Assembly: GCA_963791455.1 (NCBI GenBank)
Contig: CAWBSM010000003.1
Span: forward strand, 124,001 to 188,000
Length of the DNA: 64,000 nucleotides
From: Bog-473 sp963791455
GTDB taxonomy: Bacteria > Actinomycetota > Acidimicrobiia > Acidimicrobiales > RAAP-2
Direction: 5' to 3'
Shown: piece after piece, positions 16,004-23,964 of the stretch
Layout of the letters: every line of letters starts with the position of its first letter
Numbering within the stretch: the first letter of the stretch is position 1
Notes under the pieces: generated by a model
Seen by the model: only the letters and a program-made list of their open reading frames with translations
What the model was told of the DNA's origin: nothing
Databases searched by the model: none
Translations under genes and position numbers: made by a program

Positions 16004-17413
16004 GTGAGCGGGACCATCGTCGTTTCCAACCGCGGACCCCTCACCTTCCGTCAGATGCCTGACGGGTCCCTGACGCGGGTCCCGGGCGGTGGGGGCCTGG
16101 CCTCGTCACTGCACAGGTTGCTCGCGGGCAGCGGCACGACGTGGGTCTCAGTGGCGATGGGCGCGGCCGACCGCGAGGCCGTCGCCCAAGGCCTGATGTA
16201 CGAAGAAGGGCTCGACCTGGTGCCCGTGGTCGTCGACGACGACACCTACCGGCAGGCTTATGACGTCGTCGCCAACACCACCCTCTGGTACTGCCACCAC
16301 CACCTCTTCGACCTGCCACACCGGCCGCGCTTCGACCGGCACTGGTGGTCGGCTTGGGAGTCGTACCGGGCCTACAACCGGGCGGTGGCAGAGGTGGTGA
16401 GCGCGCGCGCCGGCGAGGGCGACGTCGTGCTCGTGCAGGACTACCACTTCTCGCTGCTCGGGCGCATGCTCGCCAAAGAACGAGCCGACCTGCGCACGGT
16501 GCACTTCTTGCACACTCCTTTCGCCGCGCCCTCCATGCTCGGCGTTCTCCCCGACGCCGTCGTCGGCGAGCTGCTCGACGGCATGGCGGGCTATTCAGCC
16601 TGCGGGTTCCACTGCCACAAGTGGGAGGCCGACTTCAGGGCCTGCTTCGACGCGACCGGCGCTGCGGTGCCCCCGACATTCGTGGCACCGCTCGGCCCCG
16701 ACGCCGGCGTGCTCGAAGAGGAAGCGGCGACGGCGGCATGCGCGGCCGCGGCCGACACGCTGCGAGCCGAGATTGGCGGACGCCGCATCGTCGCCCGAGC
16801 CGACCGCATGGAACCGTCGAAGAACATCGTGCGCGGGATGCTTGCTTTCGAGGAGCTGCTGACCACTCACCCCGAGTGGCGGGGCGAGGTGGTGCACGTC
16901 GCGTTTGCCTATCCGAGCCGGCAGGGGTTGGCGGAATATCTCGCCTACGGGGCTGACGTCGTGCATACGGCCGAACGCATCAACCACGCGTTCGGCGCTG
17001 CGACGGGCTCGGACGCTTGGACCCCCATCGTGCTATCGGTCGAGGACGACCGGGCTCGCTCGCTGGCCGCCTTGACGCTGTCAGACGTGCTGCTTGTCAA
17101 CCCCGTGCGCGACGGACTCAACCTGGTGGCCAAGGAAGGCCCCCTGCTCAACTCCGTGGACGGCGCCCTCGTGCTCTCGCACGAGGCGGGGGCCTGGGCG
17201 GAACTCGAGCTGGACGGGGGTGGCGCGCTCGGGATCAACCCTTTCGATGTGTCGGGAACGGCCGAGATGATCCACGCCGCTCTTTCGATGGGCACGGCCG
17301 AACGCGCGGAGCGGGCGACGGCCATGCGCGAAGCGGTACGGGCCCGGACGTCGGCCGACTGGTGGAACGACCAACTCGCCGTCGCCGAGGAGACCTCCTC
17401 CGGCCGGCTTTAG
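16004..17413 (+). CDS. otsA: Trehalose-6-phosphate synthase (GT20)
   Basis: The 469-residue protein shows OtsA landmarks: TIVVSNRGPLTF at the N-terminus, VPGGGGLASSL, DVVLVQDYHFSLLGRML, HFLHTPFAAPS, RADRMEPSKNIVRGMLAFEE and DGLNLVAKE. OtsA makes trehalose-6-phosphate from NDP-glucose and glucose-6-phosphate. GTG start eight bases after gpgS, so both compatible-solute genes form one unit. Its stop overlaps the convergent secreted-protein gene by four bases. The phosphatase OtsB lies 2 kb away on the other strand, beyond that gene. Confidence 0.93.
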   Translation: MSGTIVVSNRGPLTFRQMPDGSLTRVPGGGGLASSLHRLLAGSGTTWVSVAMGAADREAVAQGLMYEEGLDLVPVVVDDDTYRQAYDVVANTTLWYCHHHLFDLPHRPRFDRHWWSAWESYRAYNRAVAEVVSARAGEGDVVLVQDYHFSLLGRMLAKERADLRTVHFLHTPFAAPSMLGVLPDAVVGELLDGMAGYSACGFHCHKWEADFRACFDATGAAVPPTFVAPLGPDAGVLEEEAATAACAAAADTLRAEIGGRRIVARADRMEPSKNIVRGMLAFEELLTTHPEWRGEVVHVAFAYPSRQGLAEYLAYGADVVHTAERINHAFGAATGSDAWTPIVLSVEDDRARSLAALTLSDVLLVNPVRDGLNLVAKEGPLLNSVDGALVLSHEAGAWAELELDGGGALGINPFDVSGTAEMIHAALSMGTAERAERATAMREAVRARTSADWWNDQLAVAEETSSGRL

Positions 17414-19395
17414 GACGCCAATCCCACGATCGGTTTGTTGAGGACGATGGCGCCCGTGGAGCCGAGGAAGGGCGGCCCGCCGGTCGTCGGGTAGTTGAAG
17501 ATGCCGCCATCGGATCCCGCGAGGTAGTAGCCACCGGGCACCGTCGTCATGCCAACAATGGGCTTGTTGAGGCGTATGGCGCCCGTCGAACCAAAGAAGG
17601 GCGGCCCGCCGGTCGTCGGATAGTTGAAGATGCCCCCGTCGGAGGCAACGAGGTAGTACTGGCCCGCAGTGGTGCCCGCCATGCCCACCACGGGCTTGTT
17701 GAGGTGGAGGGATCCGGCCGAACCCAAGAAGGGGGCATTGCCGTAGTTGAAGATGCCGCCGTCGGCAGCCACCAACCAATACCCGAGTCCGTTGGGTGTC
17801 GAGGCCATGCCGACGATGGGCTTGTTGAGATGGAGACTCCCCGTCGAGCCGTAGAACTGAGCGTCGCCGTAGGAGAAGATGCCGCCGTCCGAAGCCACGA
17901 GCCAGTACCCCCCGCCGTCAGGCGTGACCGCCATGCCGACGATGGGCGCATTGAGGTGCAGGGCCCCAGCCGATCCGTAGAACTGGGCCGAGCCGTAATT
18001 GAAGATCCCGCCGTCCGCGCCCGCCAGGTAGTAGCCGTCGCCGGCTGGCATGATCCCGATGGCCACGATGGGTGCGTTGAGCGGGGTGCCGCCGAGTGAC
18101 CCGAGGAAGGGCGCCCCGGTGCCGTAGTTGAACACCCCACCATCGGAGGCCACGAAGCGATAGCCCGAACGAGCGATCGGTGCCCAGGCGGCCACGGGGT
18201 TGTCGTTCGTACCGTCATAGGCGTCACCGACGCCGACGCAGGCCCAATCGGTGAGGCAGTCCACGCCGTTGAAGTAGTTCAGGGTGGTCGAGGCGGGCCC
18301 GTTCGGGGTCGCGACGATGGTCCAGGCCTGACCGTTCCAGGTCTGACCCTGCGTGTCGCTCAGCGATCCCGGCGCATTGGTGTAGGTCTGGCCCACCGCC
18401 GTGCACGACGAGGCGCTGAAGCAGCTGACGCCGTCGAGCGCGCCGCCGAAGCCGGCGGACGGATTCGGGGCGGGGATGATCGTGAAGGCAGCGCCGTGCC
18501 ACAGCTCCACCAAATTGTCGCTCGAAGCGGTGATGGAGCCGCCAGAGCTCTCGCCGACAGCGGCACAGAAACTGGTTCCGGCACACGAAACCGAGAGGAG
18601 CTCGTCGGAGGTCGCGGCGGGATCATTTGCGCTGGCCACCACGCTCCAGGTCGCCCCGTCCCACATCTCGGCCAGGGTCAGATCCTCCGCTGCCTGGTAC
18701 CCCACCGCGACGCAGAGGGTCGAGCCGTGGCAGGAAACCGCGCTGAACTCCGCGTTACCCGACGTGGTGAGGTGCGGCGTCGTCACCGCCGACCAGGCTG
18801 TGCCGTTCCACTGCTCGACGAGGGGAATGAAGCTCCCTGACATGGTCTGGCTGCCGACGGCGACGCAGAAGGTCGAGCTGGTGCACGAGACCCCATGGAT
18901 GGAGGCACCGGTCGACCCGGTCGGGATGACCGGCGGGACGACCGTCCACGCCGTGCCGTTCCATTGCTCGAAGAAGGGCTCCGGTACAGAGGGTTGTCGC
19001 TGGAAGCCACCGGCCACGCAGAACGAAGTGCTCGGGCACGAGACGCCGTTGAGGATGGTGTCGGTGGAGCCCGACGTGCTCGGGCTCGGTGCGACCGACC
19101 AGGAGGAGCCATTCCACTGCATGATGAGGGCCTGGTTGTTCGAGGACACGCTCTGGGTGCCGACCGAGATGCAGAACGTCGATGTGACGCACGACACGCC
19201 GTTGCCAACGCTGCCCGTGGAGCCGGCAGGATTCGGGACAGGCGAAGCGGTCCAGCTCGATGCCGTCACCGGCGCGGGCACACTCAGTGTGGACGCCGTC
19301 GCTCCGCCGCCGAGCAGCGCCGTGGCCCCGACGGTGGCCCCTAGGACGAGAATGACGCTCAGAGCAAGACCGCGGCATACCAGTCGCATCTTCAT
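17410..19395 (-). CDS. Exported two-domain repeat protein: seven Cys-pair repeats plus six DGGIFNYG repeats
   Basis: The 661-residue protein begins with a signal peptide (hydrophobic LALSVILVLGATVGATALL). Residues about 60-420 hold seven repeats of the form W-N-G-x2-W then GVSCxSxxFCVAVG, each with a Cys pair, suggesting a seven-bladed beta-propeller closed by disulfides. Residues about 425-661 hold six repeats of about 40 residues with GYWLVASDGGIFNYG and GSTGSLHLNKPIVGM. I know this second repeat mainly from exported proteins of Acidimicrobiia. The last two copies carry an inserted PTTGGPP. Probable surface or secreted adhesin-like protein; no enzymatic motif is seen. It separates otsA from otsB. 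Confidence 0.85.
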   Translation of the reverse strand: MKMRLVCRGLALSVILVLGATVGATALLGGGATASTLSVPAPVTASSWTASPVPNPAGSTGSVGNGVSCVTSTFCISVGTQSVSSNNQALIMQWNGSSWSVAPSPSTSGSTDTILNGVSCPSTSFCVAGGFQRQPSVPEPFFEQWNGTAWTVVPPVIPTGSTGASIHGVSCTSSTFCVAVGSQTMSGSFIPLVEQWNGTAWSAVTTPHLTTSGNAEFSAVSCHGSTLCVAVGYQAAEDLTLAEMWDGATWSVVASANDPAATSDELLSVSCAGTSFCAAVGESSGGSITASSDNLVELWHGAAFTIIPAPNPSAGFGGALDGVSCFSASSCTAVGQTYTNAPGSLSDTQGQTWNGQAWTIVATPNGPASTTLNYFNGVDCLTDWACVGVGDAYDGTNDNPVAAWAPIARSGYRFVASDGGVFNYGTGAPFLGSLGGTPLNAPIVAIGIMPAGDGYYLAGADGGIFNYGSAQFYGSAGALHLNAPIVGMAVTPDGGGYWLVASDGGIFSYGDAQFYGSTGSLHLNKPIVGMASTPNGLGYWLVAADGGIFNYGNAPFLGSAGSLHLNKPVVGMAGTTAGQYYLVASDGGIFNYPTTGGPPFFGSTGAIRLNKPIVGMTTVPGGYYLAGSDGGIFNYPTTGGPPFLGSTGAIVLNKPIVGLAS

Positions 19396-19451
19396 GTGCG
19401 ATTCCCCTTCGAGAGTGAGGCCATTCCGGGCCTCATCTGGACATTAGGTCC

Positions 19452-20267
19452 TCATGGTGAGCCCATCCGGGATGACCCTCCTCGGTTCGCGGCGGAATCG
19501 GCCAGCGCGCGCAACAACTCGACGGCGCCGGCCGCCCCGCGCACCGTGAGGTCGGCATGAGCGGCCACTTCGCGCGGGCTCTCGTTGTCGACCGCGGCGA
19601 CACGGACGGCCGTGACCGGGCTCCCGCCGGGCGTCGTCAGCGTCTCGACCGCGGCGAAAGCCGGGAGGTCGCCCATATCGTCACCGAACACCGCCACAGC
19701 GTCGAGCTGCCCCGAGTGCTCGGCCGCCAGGTCGTGCACCACTGTCCCCTTGTCGACCTGCATCGGGGGCCGCAGCTCACGCTCGTTGCGACCTTGGTGC
19801 ACCGCCAGACCGTTCCGCGCGTGCTGCCGCTCGGCGAAAGCGAGGACCCAGTCGCGATGCTGCGGGGCCCGGCGCCAGTGCAGGGTCACGGTCAATCCCT
19901 TGGGCTCGACGTAAACACCCTCGGGTGCCTCGGCCTTCGCCTCGGCAACGACCTCGTCGATGATCGAGGCCCACCGCTCGTACTCGGGCCCGTGCAGCGC
20001 GCGCTCGAGGCCGTAGAGGCCCGCGAGCGTGACGCCCTCGGGCCGGCCGAGCACTTCGGCGAGGAAAGCCGTGGGTCGCCCGGAAACCACCGCGACCAGG
20101 GCGAACAGGCCGGCGAGATTGGCCAGGAGGTCCGGAACCCCCGGCAGCGGCCGGGCCCCGGTCGGGTCCTCGACAATGGCGGCGAGTGTCCCGTCGAAAT
20201 CGAGGAACAACCCAGCACGCGCCGGCTCAGCCGCAAGGGGCCACAAGAGGGCGGGAAGTCGGGCCAT
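19452..20267 (-). CDS. otsB: Trehalose-6-phosphate phosphatase (HAD family)
   Basis: The 271-residue protein has the HAD nucleophile motif GLFLDFDGTLAAIVEDP, LVAVVSGRPTAFL and the late acidic motif AVFGDDMGDLPAF. GLYGLERALHGPEYERW matches the OtsB cap region. It dephosphorylates trehalose-6-phosphate from OtsA to trehalose. I start at the ATG of MARLPALLWPL; the frame is open far upstream only as a shadow of the LytR_C gene. A TTG seven codons earlier is a possible alternative. Confidence 0.9.
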   Translation of the reverse strand: MARLPALLWPLAAEPARAGLFLDFDGTLAAIVEDPTGARPLPGVPDLLANLAGLFALVAVVSGRPTAFLAEVLGRPEGVTLAGLYGLERALHGPEYERWASIIDEVVAEAKAEAPEGVYVEPKGLTVTLHWRRAPQHRDWVLAFAERQHARNGLAVHQGRNERELRPPMQVDKGTVVHDLAAEHSGQLDAVAVFGDDMGDLPAFAAVETLTTPGGSPVTAVRVAAVDNESPREVAAHADLTVRGAAGAVELLRALADSAANRGGSSRMGSP

Positions 20268-20290
20268 GGCGTCGCCCGCGCCAGGCAACG

Positions 20291-20920
20291 TCAGGAAGAT
20301 GCCGTCGTCGTCGTTGTCGTCGAGGCCAGATCCTGGCCGATCACTACGACGATGTCCGAACCGGTGACCCCGCTCACGGGCACGGCGGTCGTGAGGGGCA
20401 GGACCTGCGACGGCGGCACGCCGATCGCAGTGGCGATGGACGCCGCCTGCTGTTGGAAGCCCGCTGCGTAGTAGACGGCCGACGCCGATTCGCTGGTCGA
20501 CGCGTCGACGGGTGTCCCCACCTTCCAGCCACCACCACCGACGACGGTGGCGTAGTGGGCCGCCAAACCATTGGTCTGTGTTGCGTTGGCCACAACGACA
20601 GTGACCGTGCTGGGGGCGACGGTAGTGGTCGTCGTGGAATGCGCCGAACCTCCGTGATGCTTCGACTTGGTGGTGGTGGTCGTGGTCGTGGTCGTGGTCG
20701 ACGACGATGCTGCACCGGCCGCGGTGGTCGTCGTGCTCGCGCCAGGCGCCGTGCTCGGCGTCGTCGTCGTCGGTGCGCCGGCCGACGCGCCGTTCACACT
20801 GGGCCGCGTCCCCACTGCCACGAGGACCGCCACCGCGGCGACGAAGAGGATCAGGACCGCCGCCGCCCGGAGAATCGAGAGCGAGCCGGACATACCCGAT
20901 GGCGGCCGCTCGGTAGTCAC
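20291..20920 (-). CDS. Membrane-anchored LytR_C-domain protein
   Basis: The 209-residue protein has one N-terminal membrane helix (ILRAAAVLILFVAAVAVLVAV), then a long Thr/Ser-rich linker with runs of Thr, and a C-terminal LytR_C fold (STVTVVVANATQTNGLAAHY, WKVGTPVDAST, AVYYAAGFQQQAASIA). LytR_C domains occur at the end of LytR-CpsA-Psr cell-wall ligases and as free-standing proteins such as this; binding to cell-wall material is assumed. The extracytoplasmic side is likely outside. It lies 23 bases before otsB on the same strand. Confidence 0.8.
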   Translation of the reverse strand: MTTERPPSGMSGSLSILRAAAVLILFVAAVAVLVAVGTRPSVNGASAGAPTTTTPSTAPGASTTTTAAGAASSSTTTTTTTTTTKSKHHGGSAHSTTTTTVAPSTVTVVVANATQTNGLAAHYATVVGGGGWKVGTPVDASTSESASAVYYAAGFQQQAASIATAIGVPPSQVLPLTTAVPVSGVTGSDIVVVIGQDLASTTTTTTASS

Positions 20921-21016
20921 TAGGTGTCCAGCCTGCCGTGCGCACCCGCTCGTTGCAAGCCTTTACGCCGGCTCGGACCGAATGAGGGGCATCGGGCCTT
21001 GTAGGCTGGGCGCAAC

Positions 21017-21089
21017 GCCCGAGTAGCTCAGTTGGTAGAGCACTTCACTTGTAATGAAGACGTCGCGGGTTCGATTCCTGCCTCGGGCT
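21017..21089 (+). tRNA. tRNA-Thr(TGT)
   Basis: A complete cloverleaf is seen: acceptor GCCCGAG/CTCGGGC, D-arm GCTC...GAGC, anticodon stem CTTCA/TGAAG with loop CTTGTAA (anticodon TGT), and T-arm GCGGG-TTCGATT-CCTGC. The discriminator base is T and CCA is not encoded. The following 177 bases to rlmB hold no gene I can support. Confidence 0.96.
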
Positions 21090-21266
21090 CGCTGTGCGGA
21101 CTCGCCTCGGGCTCGCCCTCAATGCGCTGTCGTCGTTCCTGATCATTGCCGCGGTCGTCTCTTCAGACGCACCCTGTCCGGAGTCCCTGAGCGACATCTT
21201 GGGCGCGGCGAGGCGGAGCGCGGCGCGGCGCGGCGCATTCTGCACATCGGAGGTCCCGACCGCGGC

Positions 21267-22160
21267 CTAACGGCGCGCGGCGGCAACCCGTTGGCGGGCG
21301 ACCTCGAAGCAGGCCACTGCACCGGCCACGCCGACGTTCAGCGACGGGAGTGCGCCGTGCTGAGGAATGGCCGCCACCGCATCACAACGCCGGCGCACCA
21401 GCGGCGACAGCCCCTTCTCCTCGCTGCCCACCACCAACGCGACCGGGCCGTCGCCGAGCGGGAGGTCGTAGAGCGACTGGTCCGACTCGCCGGCGAGGCC
21501 GATCGACCACAGACCCAGATCCCGCAGCTCGCTGAGAGCGGCCGGCACACCACCCACCACCGCGAAGGGCAGGTGCTCGATCGCCCCGGCGGCGGTCTTG
21601 GTCACGGTGGGCGACAGCCGGGCGGAGCGATGGCGCGGCAACACGACGCCGGTCACTCCTGCGCACTCCGCGCTGCGCAGCAGGGCGCCCAGGTTGCGGG
21701 GGTCGGTGATCCCGGCCGCCACCAGGAGGAACGGCGGCGCACCCCGGCCATCCGGCCGGCACAGATCCTCGAGTGGAACCGGCTCGAGCGGACGGGCCAG
21801 GGCAAGCACGCCCTGGGGGGCCTCGGTGCGGGCCTGGGCGTCCAGCCGGGCGCGGGGCACGGTTTCGACCGGCACCCGCAAGCGCGCCGCCAGTTCTTCG
21901 ATCCGGTCCAATTGCGGCGAGGGATCCTGGCCCTCCGCCAATACGATGCGGCGCACGCCCCGGCGCCCGACCGAGAGCAGCTCGAGCACGGCCCGGCGAC
22001 CCTCGACCTGGTCGCCCCCGAGCTCGCCCAGCGCGACCCGGTGTGGGCGCCCGCGCTGGCCCTCGCCCGCGCGCTCGCCCCTGCCCTGGTCCTTGCCCTG
22101 ACGGGCCTTTGGGCGCGGGTCAGGCCGGCGCGGCGACGTGCGGGGCGGGCGGCGGCTCAC
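21267..22160 (-). CDS. rlmB: SpoU/TrmH-family 23S rRNA 2'-O-methyltransferase (RlmB-like)
   Basis: The 297-residue protein has a basic N-terminal tail, a substrate-binding domain (GRRAVLELLSVGRRGVRRIV) and the SPOUT knot motifs LLVAAGITDPRNLGALLRSA, PVALVVGSEEKGLSPLVRR and LPSLNVGVAGAVACFEVARQ. The family methylates a guanosine ribose in 23S rRNA (G2251 in E. coli). The GTG overlaps the ispF stop (GTGA). In many actinobacteria cysS sits between ispF and rlmB; here it does not. Confidence 0.88.
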   Translation of the reverse strand: MSRRPPRTSPRRPDPRPKARQGKDQGRGERAGEGQRGRPHRVALGELGGDQVEGRRAVLELLSVGRRGVRRIVLAEGQDPSPQLDRIEELAARLRVPVETVPRARLDAQARTEAPQGVLALARPLEPVPLEDLCRPDGRGAPPFLLVAAGITDPRNLGALLRSAECAGVTGVVLPRHRSARLSPTVTKTAAGAIEHLPFAVVGGVPAALSELRDLGLWSIGLAGESDQSLYDLPLGDGPVALVVGSEEKGLSPLVRRRCDAVAAIPQHGALPSLNVGVAGAVACFEVARQRVAAARR

Positions 22161-22627
22161 GCTTGCTCCATCAACACGACGGCAAGACAAGCGATGCCTT
22201 CGGCCCGACCGAGCGCCCCGATCCCCTCGGCGCGTGTCGCCTTGACCGAGACGGGAGCGCCGAGCGCGGCGCTCAGCCGTTCTGCCATGGCCTGCGTGTG
22301 CGGCGCGAGGCGCGGTGTGTCAGCGATGATCGTGCAGTCAGCGTTGGCGCAGGCGAACCCCTGGACGCTGGCCATCTGCACCACCGCGGTCAGCAGGGCC
22401 ACGCTGTCAGCCCCCTCCCACACCGGGTCCGTGTCGGGGAAGTGCCGGCCGAGGTCGCCCAGGCCGACGGCACCCAGCACGGCGTCAGCCAGCGAGTGGC
22501 ACACCGCATCGGCGTCGCTGTGGCCGCCCAAGCCGCGCGCGCCCTCGATCACGACGCCGCCGAGGACCAGCGGACGGTGCGGGTCCTCGGAGAAGCGGTG
22601 GATATCGATTCCCTGGCCGATCCGCAC
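22157..22627 (-). CDS. ispF: IspF, 2-C-methyl-D-erythritol 2,4-cyclodiphosphate synthase
   Basis: The 156-residue protein (RIGQGIDIHRF, LGGHSDADAVCHSLADAVLG, GRHFPDTDP, KATRAEGIGALGRAEGI) is a normal-length IspF of the MEP isoprenoid pathway. D8 and H10 of DIHRF and the His of GHSDAD bind the metal. The GTG start lies two bases after the ispD stop; an earlier in-frame ATG inside ispD gives an implausible Gly-rich extension. It works directly after IspD and IspE; IspE is not in the window. Confidence 0.95.
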   Translation of the reverse strand: MRIGQGIDIHRFSEDPHRPLVLGGVVIEGARGLGGHSDADAVCHSLADAVLGAVGLGDLGRHFPDTDPVWEGADSVALLTAVVQMASVQGFACANADCTIIADTPRLAPHTQAMAERLSAALGAPVSVKATRAEGIGALGRAEGIACLAVVLMEQA

Positions 22628-22629
22628 GT

Positions 22630-23334
22630 TCAGCCACCCGCCTCCGCCGGTCCGAGGAGCCGTTCGGCCGCCCACAGGTCGGTCGGGTCTGTGATCTTGA
22701 GGTTGCCGGGTTCGCCGGGCACCACCCGCACCGCGGCGCCGAGCGCCTCGACGAGTACAGCGTCGTCGGTGGCACCGCCCCCGCCGTTCCCCTTCAATTC
22801 GTGGGCGTCGTGGGCGTCGTGGGCGTCGTGGGCGTCGTGGGCGCGCCGGAGCGCCTCAGCCCGGAAGGCCTGCGGCGTCTGGACGGCGACCAGGGAGCTC
22901 CGGTCGAGCGTGCTCGTGACGTGACCGCTCGCGTCCACCGCCTTGATGGTGTCACGCAGCGGAACGCCGGGCACGGCTCCGTCTGCTCCCCCGTCGATCA
23001 CCGCGTCGATCACCGCGTCGAAGAGGGCCGGCGACGCCAGCGGTCGCGCCGCGTCGTGCACGACGATCACCTCGGCATCCCGAGGAACGGCGGCAATGCC
23101 GGCCCGCACCGAGTCGGCGCGTGTTGCTCCCCCTTCCACGACGGCATCGGCGCCATGGTCATCGGTGACGTCGAGTCCCGGTGGGAGCACGAGCACCACG
23201 CCGGCGGAACGGGGCCGGCACGCCTGGACGGCCCATTCGAGCACGGGGCGGTCACCCAGCATGGCGAACTGCTTCAACCGGCCGAAACGCTGGCCGGAGC
23301 CCCCGGCGACGACGATTGACCACACCTGCGCCAC
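22630..23334 (-). CDS. ispD: IspD, 2-C-methyl-D-erythritol 4-phosphate cytidylyltransferase
   Basis: The 234-residue protein has WSIVVAGGSGQRFG with the CTP-binding loop, LKQFAMLGDRPVLEWAV, VHDAARPL and TPQAFRAEALRRAH. It makes CDP-methylerythritol in the MEP pathway. After the last segment, where IspD normally reads AYxxA-E-G-x-TDDA, this protein carries an extra (HDA)-repeat loop encoded by a 9-bp tandem repeat, followed by LKGNGGGGATDDAVLVE. The active-site segments themselves look intact. GTG start. It follows carD by 19 bases, as in mycobacteria. Confidence 0.93.
   Translation of the reverse strand: MAQVWSIVVAGGSGQRFGRLKQFAMLGDRPVLEWAVQACRPRSAGVVLVLPPGLDVTDDHGADAVVEGGATRADSVRAGIAAVPRDAEVIVVHDAARPLASPALFDAVIDAVIDGGADGAVPGVPLRDTIKAVDASGHVTSTLDRSSLVAVQTPQAFRAEALRRAHDAHDAHDAHDAHELKGNGGGGATDDAVLVEALGAAVRVVPGEPGNLKITDPTDLWAAERLLGPAEAGG
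22801..22842 (+). repeat. 9-bp tandem repeat inside ispD
   Basis: Four perfect copies of GTGGGCGTC plus a partial fifth are arranged head to tail. On the coding (minus) strand they encode repeated His-Asp-Ala in a loop of IspD. The unit is a multiple of three, so copy-number change keeps the frame. Confidence 0.95.
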
Positions 23335-23353
23335 GGTGCGACCGGGCCGGCGA

Positions 23354-23833
23354 TCAGGTCAGCGCGTCGTTCAGACGCTCTTCCGCCGTCTCCTCGTCCA
23401 CATTGAGGGCGAAGGTCAGCTCGGACACGAGGATCTGACGCGCCCGCTGCAACATGCGCTTCTCGCCGGCGGAGAGCCCCTTGTCCTTGTCCCGGATCGA
23501 GAGGTTCCGTACGACCTCGGCGACCTGATAGATATCGCCCGAACGCAGCTTCTCCGAGTGGTTCTTGTAGCGACGGGACCAGTTCGTCGGCATGCGCGCC
23601 TCCTTCTTGCGCAGCACGGCGAAGACCTCTTCGACCTCCTCGTCGTTGATCACCTCGCGCAGACCCACTCCCTCGGTGTTGTCTGCGGGGACGTTCAGGA
23701 TCAGGTCGCCGTAGGCCAGGCGCAGGACGAGGTACTCCCGCTTCTCGCCGAAGGCGACCTTGGTCTCGCGTTTTTCGATGACGGCCGCCCCGTGGTGGGG
23801 GTAGACGACTTTGTCTCCGACCTTGAAGGACAC
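23354..23833 (-). CDS. carD: CarD-family RNA polymerase-binding regulator
   Basis: The 159-residue protein matches actinobacterial CarD: the N-terminal RNA-polymerase-interacting Tudor-like domain (FKVGDKVVYPHHGAAVIEKR) and the helical DNA-binding C-terminus (RMPTNWSRRYKNHSEKLRSG, GEKRMLQRARQILVSELTFA). CarD binds the beta subunit and stabilises the open promoter complex, especially at rRNA promoters. It precedes ispD and ispF, the conserved actinobacterial order. The 131 bases upstream, before disA, hold its promoter region; I see no distinctive site there. Confidence 0.95.
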   Translation of the reverse strand: MSFKVGDKVVYPHHGAAVIEKRETKVAFGEKREYLVLRLAYGDLILNVPADNTEGVGLREVINDEEVEEVFAVLRKKEARMPTNWSRRYKNHSEKLRSGDIYQVAEVVRNLSIRDKDKGLSAGEKRMLQRARQILVSELTFALNVDEETAEERLNDALT

Positions 23834-23964
23834 AGGACTCCAGACTCCGTTGGATGGATCGCCTGGACGGGCACGGCAGGCGGAAGGATGGATGCGGTTC
23901 AGAGGCTGTCGGAGCGGGCCCGGGCCGTCCGAAGTTGACTGAGTATTCTACCAGACCAGTCCGT

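Noticed and set aside
22801..22842. CRISPR-like repeat array
   Set aside because: Units are 9 bp, contiguous and in frame within ispD, with no spacers.
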